Of a stretch of DNA of 64,000 nt, positions 56,382-64,000 are shown one piece after another (within the stretch, counting starts at the first letter, position 1; each line of letters opens with the position of its first letter). Origin of the DNA: Ignavibacteria bacterium (lineage in GTDB: Bacteria; Bacteroidota; Ignavibacteria; Tepidaquicellales; Tepidaquicellaceae). The notes below the pieces were generated by a model. That model worked only from the letters and a program-made list of their open reading frames with translations, was not told the DNA's origin and made no database searches. Made by a program: the position numbers and the translations under genes. The stretch spans positions 3,363-67,362 of the forward strand of contig JADJTX010000035.1 of NCBI GenBank assembly GCA_016710985.1, written 5' to 3'.

Positions 56382-57006
56382 ATGAAAATCTTAATTTAAA
56401 ATTCCTATTTGTATTGTTATTTTCTGCAATATTAATGGGATGCTCTTCGAATAAAAAAACACAAACAGAATACTTTACTGCTGCAAAGGCAAAACTTGAT
56501 GAAAAAAAATATGATGAAGCTATTGTCGAATACCGCGAATATCTGAAAAACTATCCTAAATCAGACAGTGCGGTCTTTGCTTATAATCAAATAGCAGGAA
56601 TTCAGATTGACGGATTAAAGAATCCTCAGGAAGGCATTAAAACATACACTGAGCTTGCAGAAAAATTTCCCAATACAAAGATGCGAAGCAATCTTTATTC
56701 ATGGTAGCTTTTATGTATGATGAAACTTTAAAAGACAAAGATAATGCGATCAAATCTTATGAAGCTTTCTTAGCTAAATATCCTAAGGATCTTGATGCAA
56801 ATGACAAAATGAGTGAATCAGCAGCAACAATGCTTCAGGTATTAAAATCAGGAAAATCCATTGAAGAGATCATTCAGGAAAACATAAACAAAATGGGAGG
56901 CAGTCCGCTTGGTACAGATACGGGTAAAGTAAAAACAAACGAAAATACAAAAGTTGAATCAAAGCCTTTAGAAACCGGGAAAGAAGTTCAGGTGATGTTA
57001 AAGTGA
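56382..57006 (+). CDS. TPR lipoprotein (BamD/YfiO-like), two frameshifts
   Basis: About 209 residues. Start at the ATG at 56382 with a lost base near 56392, giving MKILNLKFLFVLLF and the lipobox ILMGC. TPR repeats follow: YFTAAKAKLDEKKYDEAIVEYREYL, AYNQIAGIQIDGLKNPQEGI, and after a second shift near 56695, MYDETLKDKDNAIKSYEAFLAKYP. This is the layout of outer-membrane TPR lipoproteins such as BamD or YbgF. The last 50 residues are low complexity. Next to an Omp85 and a DUF58 gene, but no direct functional link is proven. Confidence 0.72.
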
Positions 57007-57055
57007 TCCAGAAATAAGTAAAGTCCATGCACAGAATAGTAAATCTAAAATAATA

Positions 57056-58053
57056 GTGCAGGAAGTTTCAGATTATAAAAAATATCTAAACCCTTCTATT
57101 GTCGCACGGCTTTCGAACATGGAATTCAAAGCGCGTATGGTAGTGGAAGGGTTTATTGCAGGGATGCATAAGTCTCCTTATCACGGATTCAGCGTTGAGT
57201 TCGCCGAACACAGGCAATACATGCCCGGTGATGATTTAAAACATCTCGACTGGAAAATCCTCGGCAAGACCGACAGGTATTATATTAAGCGTTTCGAAGA
57301 AGAGACAAATCTTAAATCCTACCTTTTGCTTGACATAAGCAGGTCAATGGATTTTAAGTCGGACAAACTAACGGGAATTAATGAACAAAGAAAGAATTTT
57401 TTAAAAAAAATTCTTTCAAAGCCCGGAAAAAAGAATGCTGAGAATCCTGATTCTATTACAAAGCTTGAATATGCATCTCATCTTGCGGCTTCAATTGCAT
57501 ATCTGATGCTGCTGCAAAGAGATGCCATTTCACTTACAACTTACGATACGGAGATTCGGTCATATATTCCTCCCCATTCTACAAGGCAAATCTACAGCTC
57601 ATACTTAAAGATCTGTCAAATGTTAATTCTCAAAATCAAACAGGTACTGCAAAGTGCCTGAATGAAATTGCCGATAAGGTTAAGAGAAGAGGTCTGGTTA
57701 TTTTTTTCAGTGATCTGTTTGATGAACAGAATGAGTAATAAACGCATTGAAGCATTTCCAGATACGATAAAAATGAAGTGATCATATTTCAGATCCTGGA
57801 TCCTATGGAGCTAACATTTTCTGGAAAGTCCTGTAACACTAAAGACATGGAAACAAATGAGGAGATGTATTTCCCAGCCGGCCGCTATGCAGAAAATCAT
57901 ATCAGAGAATCAATTCAGGAGTTCATTGAGAAATATAAAAACGAATGCATGAAGAACAATATAGAATTTGTTACTCTTTCGACATCCACTTCTTTTGACA
58001 CCGCATTACTTAGATATCTTAATAAAAGAAAAAACTTGTCTGAAAATTCTTAA
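57056..58053 (+). CDS. DUF58 domain protein, two or more frameshifts
   Basis: About 330 residues when joined. GTG start (57056). The N-terminal part is the DUF58 signature: GFSVEFAEHRQYMPGDDLKHLDWK, RYYIKRFEEETNL, LLLDISRSMDF (a MIDAS-like D-x-S-x-S of the vWA fold). Breaks near 57605 and 57735-57770 restore LSNVNSQNQTGTAKCLNEI and GLVIFFSDLFD, and then EVIIFQILDPMELTF. The family usually pairs with MoxR ATPases in cell-envelope or stress systems; the moxR gene would be expected before it but is not there. Confidence 0.8.
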
Positions 58054-59386
58054 ATTTCAGAATTAATATCCTTGATCCCGTTAGCATCTGTATCCCAGAT
58101 AGGTATAGCCAGTTTATAATCGCCAAATCCTGTCTCATCCACAAAAATATATTGCTGATTTTCATTATAAAACTCCCAGATCTCATACGGTTTTGTACCT
58201 TCATTAAACGGATATCTTTCTATGTTATTTGGTTCACCGAATATAATAAAACCATCCCCATATCAGTCTTCCATCCGTCTATACAATGTGAATACCTTTC
58301 ATTTGCGGTTCCAATTCTTTTATAATAATCCACCAAGGTTCTCATTTTTGTTTGTATAAGGTGACGGATCATTGTTTCTCCAGAATTCAATGAAGTATTT
58401 TCTCTTTCAGCTCCGGAGTTTTGAACTTTTTTAATCTTACTGATCTCTTCCCTGCTGGCCAATATAGATCAGCTGATCAATTATTAAGTTAAAATCTTTC
58501 TCATTAGTAGGCATCCCGTTGAGTTTATTTGCGAATTCTTTATATAAGTTCTCACCTGGTCTTGTCTTTTAATTCAATCGTGTATTCTCCAAAAAATCAG
58601 ATTGGAAGTTGAAACTTTTCAAATACTTATTGATTCCTGGACTCAGAGTGTAAATTAAATTCTCCCTTCTCAACAAATCTTTCCTTAACGTCAGTAATTG
58701 TAAAAGTAAAATCATTAACAACTTCTTTATCACTGGCATTATATACTTCAAAAAAATAAATTAGATCGATTTCAGGTTTCTATGTTTCTTGCAATAAGAG
58801 GTGTAATAACTTTTTTTTACCGTTCTCCTCTTTTACATCACTGACAAGCATTATATTACTGGCGGAAATATCTTTTCTGCAAAATCGTAATTTCCACACT
58901 CCCTTTTCCGTCTTTTCTTTTTTTGTACCTATATCCGTTATTGTAATTTCGAGATTGTAATTTCCCGGATTTAAGTAAAATTCTTTTACAATATATTTTG
59001 AAGAGGATTCAAGATTCTTTTGCTCGGCTTTTGAAGTAGATACAAGGTCTGTAATATTTTCATTTACTCACTATCTCATTAAAAGAATTTGTGATCTTAA
59101 TATTGATAAGTTATTTTTGCATCATAATTTTTGTGGTATAATTTTTTTGAACTGAAGATTTTCTAAAGGTATCTCTAATATACAGATCTAATCTGGCTTT
59201 CATCTGTCTTTACTGTAAAAACCATCGGATCAATAAAAGAACTCTGTGTCAATTTCAATTGACTTGTCGACTAAGCTGTGAATATGACTCTTTAAAGCTA
59301 AAACTGATGAATGAAATTAATATCAGACACAACAGTTTCTTTAAATCACTGCTAAATTTTAATTCGATTTGATTTGAATGTTTCAT
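58050..59386 (-). pseudogene. GWxTD-domain secreted protein, many frameshifts
   Basis: A secreted protein of about 440 residues in many pieces. Start at the ATG at 59386 with a signal peptide (LLCLILISFISFSFKESYSQ); then SSFIDPMVFTVKTDESQ. The C-terminal part contains ERYSHCIDGWKTDMGMVL, the GWxTD domain hallmark, followed in another frame by GEPNNIERYPF-like and YEIWEFYNENQQYIFVD sequence, ending INSEI. At least six shifts are needed. The family is found in Bacteroidota and Acidobacteria, with unknown function. Convergent with DUF58. Confidence 0.62.
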
Positions 59387-59422
59387 GGCAAACCCCTTTT
59401 GTTATTAATTTTAGTAATTATT

Positions 59423-60722
59423 TTAAACTATTTCTCCAAAGAGATCAAACTCTTCAGAATCAAATATTTTTACATTATAAAACTCTCCTGTCTTCAAATC
59501 TTTATTGCTTATATAAATTTCTGATCTATCTCGGAGCGTCTCTGTAACTTCTTCCAATGTAATAATCGGTTTCTTTTCTGTCTATCAATACCTTTAGTAC
59601 TTCATTATTTGAATTCATGTTTCTCTTAATTGAAATTTCTTTCTGAATATCCATTAAATGTTTTTGTCTCGAAAGTTTTTCCTTAAGCGGAATTCTGTCC
59701 GGTATTTCAGCAGCAGTTGTTCCATCCTCATGTGAATATGTAAAAAACACCAAGCCTGTCAAATTCAAATTCCTTTACAAAATCTGTTAGTTCCTTAAAG
59801 TCTTCCTCAGTTTCATCCGGATATCCGACTATAAAAGTTGTCCTTACTGCAATACCCGGAATGTCATTTCTGAGCTTTTCCAAAAGATTCGTCAGAATCT
59901 TTTTCGTGATCCCTCTTCTCATTGATTTCAATACGTTATCTGTAATATGCTGAACAGGTATATCAATATAATTACAAATATTATCTGTGTCCCTGATTGT
60001 TGAGATCAGATCTTCAGGGAATCTTGAAGGATAAGCATACATTAATCTAATCCATTCTATTCCTTTGATTTTCGACAATTCAGAAAGAACAACTGACAAA
60101 TTTCTTTTTCTGTCAATATCAAATCCCCAATAAGTAGTATCCTGTCCGATTATCACTAATTTCCTTAACACCTTTGGATGCCAGCTTCTGCGCTTCTGTA
60201 ATGATATCCTGCAGTGGTTTTGATCTGTGTCCGCCTCTCATGATCGGTATTGCGCAGAATGAGCAGGGATTATCGCAGCCTTCGCTGATTTTCAGATACG
60301 CAAAATGTGAAGGAGTTGTTATGACTCTTTCGCCAATAAGATTTTTTTTGTAATCTACTCCGAGTTCATTTAAGATGCGAATATAGTCTTTGGTTTGTCA
60401 GTTGCTCCAAAGTATTTATCTACTTCCGGAATGTCTTTTTCGAGTTCAGCTTTATATCTGTCCGACAGACATCCAGGCTACATATACATTTTTAAAAATT
60501 CCTTTATTTTAAATCTACAGCTCTCATTATCGTATCGATTGATTCCTGCTTTGCATCTTCAATGAATCCGCATGTATTAATGATCACATTCTCAGCATCA
60601 TTTTCATCTTCTACCATTTCAATGTCATTTGACTTAAGCTGTGAAAGAATGAATTCCGAATCAACGAGATTCTTCGAGCATCCGAGTGTGATCAGTTTTA
60701 CTTTATCTTTTTTGACTTTCAT
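59423..60722 (-). CDS. rimO: Ribosomal protein S12 methylthiotransferase RimO, several frameshifts
   Basis: About 434 residues when joined. N-terminal MTTase domain: KLITLGCSKNLVDSE and IINTCGFIEDAKQESID (two cluster cysteines). Radical-SAM motif ISEGCDNPCSFCAIP with Cys-x3-Cys-x2-Cys. Further pieces are IRLMYAYPSRFPEDL, YIDIPVQHITDNVLKSMRRG and a C-terminal TRAM-like end (EEFDLFGEIV). Breaks lie near 60505, 60400, 60170, 59750 and 59560. It adds a methylthio group to Asp89 of S12. Essential motifs are intact, so the breaks are probably errors. Confidence 0.88.
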
Positions 60723-60730
60723 AAAAATTA

Positions 60731-60774
60731 AAAACCCTCCAATCCCATTTTATTTTAGGGGATATCAGAGGGTT
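60731..60774. terminator. Hairpin upstream of rimO
   Basis: AAACCCTC pairs with GAGGGTTT around a 28-nt loop that itself contains CCCATTTTATTTTAGGGG. It could be a terminator for a transcript from the right or a 5'-leader structure of rimO. Confidence 0.4.
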
Positions 60775-61150
60775 TGGTTTGAAATAATTTAATTTAAATA
60801 ATGTGAATAAAAAATGTAATTAATCAGAAACTATAGGAAACCGTACAAAACGATTTTGTGAGTCTTCCTCAAACTGAATTACCTCAGCGATGCGAGGACA
60901 CAGAGTTTGACAGAGAATTTTTTACAGCTTTGTTGGTATTCCCTAAAGCTTGAAATAAGAATGTTGGATTAAAACAGAGAGAATGATTTCCCTGTCTGGA
61001 AATATTTACGGCAATGAGTAAAAAAGTTTTTGTCTTCTTTAACAGTCAGGAATATCTAAAACTATGACGAGAGTATCCTGTACTTTTATAATTGTAAGTA
61101 TTAAAGAATCCTACGTATGAACTATTAAGATGTACATCTGCGTTCCATAA

Positions 61151-61507
61151 AAGTTTCCCCGTGTGCCAAAGAGGTTTCCCTCTTATACAGAGGGTTTCCC
61201 TCCGGCACGGAGTGGTTTCCCTGTGGTACGGAGAGGTTTCCCTCCGGGACAGAGTGGTTTCCCTCCGGTACGGAGTGGTTTCCCTCCGGTACAGAGTGAT
61301 TTCCCTCCGGTACGGAGTGGTTTCCCTCCGGTACAGAGAGGTTTCCCTCCGGTACAGAGTGGTTTCCCTCCGGTGCGGAGTAGTTTCCCTCCGGTGCGGA
61401 GTGGTTTCCCTCCGGTACGGAGTGGTTTAACTCCGGTACGCAGTGGTTTCCCTCTGGCACAGAGTGGTTTCCCTCCGGTAGGCAGTGGTTTCCCTGCGGA
61501 GCAGAGG
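61151..61507. repeat. 21-bp tandem array, about 17 units
   Basis: Consensus GGTTTCCCTCCGGTACGGAG plus T. The second half contains CTCCG-GTA-CGGAG, a 5-bp hairpin with a 3-nt loop. Outer units are more diverged. Since 21 is a multiple of three, reading frames stay open on both strands through the array (plus strand FPPVRSG repeats; minus strand PEGNHSV repeats), but no ribosome-binding site or flanking coding sequence supports translation. Confidence 0.92.
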
Positions 61508-61787
61508 AATTAATAAAAGCTGAAATTTTTTCTGTAAATGCACTATAAAATTTTGTAACAGGTTTTGAGGATCTTCGATGTTGTCCGGTAATAATATTTT
61601 ACAATAATTTGAAACCTACGGGTAACCGACGGCATTATCATTAAATCGGAATATAATCTTACACTTACAGATCTAAAACCTGTTAAGGGTAGTTTCTGTT
61701 AATTTATTTACTATACGGACATTTGTCCTGTAATCAATCTTAATAATTCATTCATCAATTTTGCAACTCTGTAGATATGTTAAATCA

Positions 61788-61939
61788 AATCCCGTAGGGA
61801 TTAGATATTGGTAGGAATTAATGACACACAAAACTAATCCCGTAGGGATTAGATGTGATACCGCCTGACAAAGTCATTTCATCCCTACGGGATGATTTAG
61901 TATTCCATTAGTTGTTACCAATATTTCATCCTACGGGAT
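61788..61939. repeat. Four ATCCCGTAGGGAT palindromes in nested inverted order
   Basis: Copies at 61788-61802 and 61836-61850 (AATCCCGTAGGGATT) and, in opposite orientation, at 61881-61893 (ATCCCTACGGGAT) and 61928-61939 (one C lost). Flanks also pair: ATATTGGTA after the first copy and TACCAATAT before the last. Such palindromes are scattered in many Bacteroidota genomes as extragenic elements of unknown role. Confidence 0.88.
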
Positions 61940-64000
61940 GTTTAATAATGAATCATTCGCTACATCTATTACACTCCAGTTATTTAAGCCTGAAAAAACT
62001 GCAGATCCGGAATCAAACATTATTCTTACATATCTCCTTCCTCCGTTGTTATCATTATTTGTCGAATCGTCTAAAAACGGCGAACATCTCCTGTTAACTA
62101 CCATAAAATATTTTGTGTTCGGCTCGCTATTCTGAAATGTCGCAACCTGCAAATACCTGTCTTCCTTGCATTCGTAAACCATTCCTGAAGGATTAGAACC
62201 CGGATTATCTTCAACACAACCTGGATTCGAGCCAAATGGTTTGTATGTGATTACATCTGAGAAAGAAGTTTGGGAATAAAGATTACTATATTCACTTCGT
62301 AAAATGTAGCTCTTCCCCTCATTGTCGAAGCTCATGATATAAGGCGCTATTTTTTTTATTTTATGATTAAGCTCACATACCGATTTCCATTTTTCCTGCC
62401 CATAAGCGTTTATATATCGCAGGCCAGTTTAGGTTCCTAAAGTCGGGTGAGCTTCACCAAGACCCCGGGAAAAGTTATCATAATACTGTCCACTATCAGT
62501 GCTCGTCATTACATAATATATCATTCCCTTTGCACCATATGAAATTCCAAGATAGCTTAATAATGAGATCTCATTATTAAGTGGTTCTCTTAATTTATGA
62601 CCGGGGAATACCAGCTATGTGCCTGTATAAGGTTAATAAAGGGGAATGTTAGATATATCAGAAATTTTTCTTGCGAGTTTATAGTATGAAGTAATATCAT
62701 ACCATTCATTTCTGTCTGCGTCCAAATGGCTTTGCAGCCAGTCTTCATACTGTGTCACGCTTACCGGCTCTCCGGTTCTATGAGGAGGATCATAATTATA
62801 CACAGGCAATGTTGTAGGAACATAATTATTAAGTCCACTCACACTATCACTAAGAATTCCGTAAGCTCCCATAAAAATCTCTTTCGAACCTAATCTGTCT
62901 ACTAAAGTTCTTTTAATATATTCGCAGAGGGTCTTACAGTATCGAAACCCGGTGTGTGTATTTGAAAGTCGAATAATTAAAATCACACATAAACCGAAGT
63001 TGTTTTCTCGGTCTAATGTATCTATTTTCCTGCTGACATATTCCATGCATGGTATCTGGTTAAACTCAAATTCCTCATGTAAAATCTGTAGCTGCATTTG
63101 GGAATAATTAGGCAATGATCTGCCTCCCACTTAAGCCAGTTTTGATATTGAACAAATTGTGGATTTTGTAAATCATTACTGAATAAATCGTGTGCAATCT
63201 CATTATCGACTCTTACATAATCAATCCACATATCGCATTGACCGTACCAATATACTTTGAAGTCAACTGCACAGCTTGTGTCCCAAAGATCTTTACAATT
63301 CGGGTTGAATGGTGAGGTTAAAGTGGTATCTATTACTAAAGTTGTATCATTAAAAATATAATTAAATTTCTTCAATATATTTTCCGCTATATTGGTCTTG
63401 TGAATTTAAGAAATGCCTAACTCGAAGAGTAACTATCTTTATTATATCTCATTGAAATCATTTACGATAATTTTGCAACTGGAGTTCAGGATTAAGAGTT
63501 TGAGCTGAAGATGAATCAATTCTTATCTTTTGGCTTTATATGCAGATAATTTTCATCAACTGCTTTACCTCCCCATGAAGATATGCAGTTAATCTGCTCA
63601 CGGTTTGCTTTCAAGCCCTTTACTACGTACCCGGGCTGATCAACTAAGGTACTGCATCTGACAACTTTTATTTCGTTTCCAAATACTGAATTGTCAACGA
63701 TGTCTGTACCTGTCTTATTCGAATCCAATGAAGAATTGTCTCTATTTTTATAATGTAAAACCAATAATCGGGATTAACCATGCCTGCTTCTTCACACCGT
63801 AATCCTTCTTTGTCCGAAACACAATCGCAGGATTTTTCCTCTGTTCATTAATGTATAAGCATTCCGGAATCCCGGTTCGTCCCATTATGTCTTCAACTCC
63901 ATCATGATAATCTTCATATTCTGCAACTGTGAAATCAAATGCTGCCCAATTGCTATGAACCGTTTCTCCAGCCATTATTTCCATCCGGGATATCTGTGCC
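61931..64000 (-). pseudogene. Large secreted glycoside-hydrolase-like protein, partial, many frameshifts
   Basis: Fragments in changing frames read as one protein of at least 680 residues running off the right edge. In order: SNWAAFDFTVAEYEDYHDG, CSTLVDQPGYVVKGLKANR, FKVYWYGQCDMWIDYVRVDN, HEEFEFNQIPCMEYVSRKID, then EISLLSYLGISYGAKGMIYY and WKSVCELNHKI. The segment around SYLGISYGAKGMIYY resembles the last strands of TIM-barrel glycoside hydrolases (GH42-like or related), and the phrase on WIDYVRVDNE a carbohydrate-binding domain; both are inferences. The frame ends at a TAG inside an ATCCCGTAGGAT palindrome, so the natural C-terminus may be lost. Confidence 0.45.

Larger units (their letters stand above)
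60723..61930. other. 1.2-kb gap without a normal gene
   Basis: Holds a hairpin upstream of rimO (60731-60774), a CACAGAG fragment near 60898, a 21-bp tandem array (61151-61507) and most of the ATCCCGTAGGGAT palindromes (61788-61939). The parts 60780-61150 and 61510-61785 show no gene or structure I can name. Confidence 0.6.

Noticed and set aside
61151..61507. CRISPR array
   Set aside because: Units of 21 bp are directly adjacent with no spacers, and no cas genes are near.
61125..61513. Genes for repeat proteins (FPPVRSG or PEGNHSV) on either strand
   Set aside because: Open frames follow automatically from a 21-bp repeat without stops. There is no ribosome-binding site, no flanking coding sequence and no signal peptide.
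1..64000. tRNA or rRNA genes
   Set aside because: No T-loop/acceptor pattern or ribosomal RNA sequence was found by eye. A covariance-model scan would be needed to exclude diverged ones.

Overview
The window is AT-rich bacterial DNA from a member of the Bacteroidota/Chlorobi assemblage, most likely an Ignavibacteria-like lineage. The signs are a C-terminal type IX secretion sorting domain preceded by an FPNPFNPST linker (21617-22323), a GWxTD-domain protein, DUF2851, a bacillithiol deacetylase (BshB1), an Omp85 protein and palindromic ATCCCGTAGGGAT intergenic repeats. No tRNA, rRNA, transposase, integrase or CRISPR array was recognised. About 26 loci, including single-copy essential genes (guaA, leuS, ispF, lpxA, panB, rimO), are interrupted by 1-base shifts, mostly in homopolymers. 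The simplest reading is uncorrected indels in a long-read or metagenome assembly. I therefore give joined coordinates and note where each shift lies.

Layout. 1-1.9 kb: minus-strand end of an extracellular contractile injection system (DUF4255 tail-terminator-like protein, an unknown protein, sheath protein). 2.3-7.6 kb: RNA methyltransferase, DinG-type helicase, RsmB, PhoH. 7.6-15 kb: a minus-strand run of envelope proteins. It holds a LysM protein and a small lipoprotein, then eight largely unrecognised genes with touching ends. Those eight are a two-helix membrane protein, a soluble protein, a single-helix protein, secreted proteins, an outer-membrane-like barrel and a protease-barrel fusion. 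This is the best candidate for an undescribed system. 15-26.5 kb: solute-binding protein, guaA, sugar kinase, thyX, proline dehydrogenase, a T9SS cargo protein, a TrmB-type regulator, leuS and a HIT protein. 27-33.6 kb (plus strand): YggS, DivIVA, two purine nucleoside phosphorylase paralogues, a broken lipoprotein, a truncated aldehyde dehydrogenase, TspO and an L,D-transpeptidase. 33.6-37.5 kb (minus): two lipoproteins, a methyltransferase, recR, ebfC, bshB1. 37.6-42.2 kb (plus): RodZ-like protein, ligA, free-methionine sulfoxide reductase, two HU-like proteins. 42.2-52.4 kb (minus): lnt, PAP2, ispF, panB, CYTH, lpxA, a glycosyltransferase, rpsA, cmk. 53-58 kb: Omp85, DUF2851 (minus), a TPR lipoprotein, DUF58. 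58-64 kb (minus): a badly broken GWxTD gene, rimO, a repeat-rich gap and a fragmented large secreted protein running off the right edge.

The most striking non-genic signal is a set of short tandem arrays with units of 7 or 9 bp. They begin exactly at the stop codons of at least twelve genes, on the sense strand, and the unit often contains the stop triplet itself. After dinG the 9-mer repeats an in-frame stop every third codon. After guaA, the aldehyde dehydrogenase and the glycosyltransferase the 7-mer carries stops through all three frames. Elsewhere the same kind of repeat has entered coding sequence: the hydrophobic core of one lipoprotein signal peptide and the first codons of a methyltransferase. 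Three further repeat families occur: a 225-bp element in three copies, a 21-bp hairpin unit in about 17 copies, and the ATCCCGTAGGGAT palindromes.
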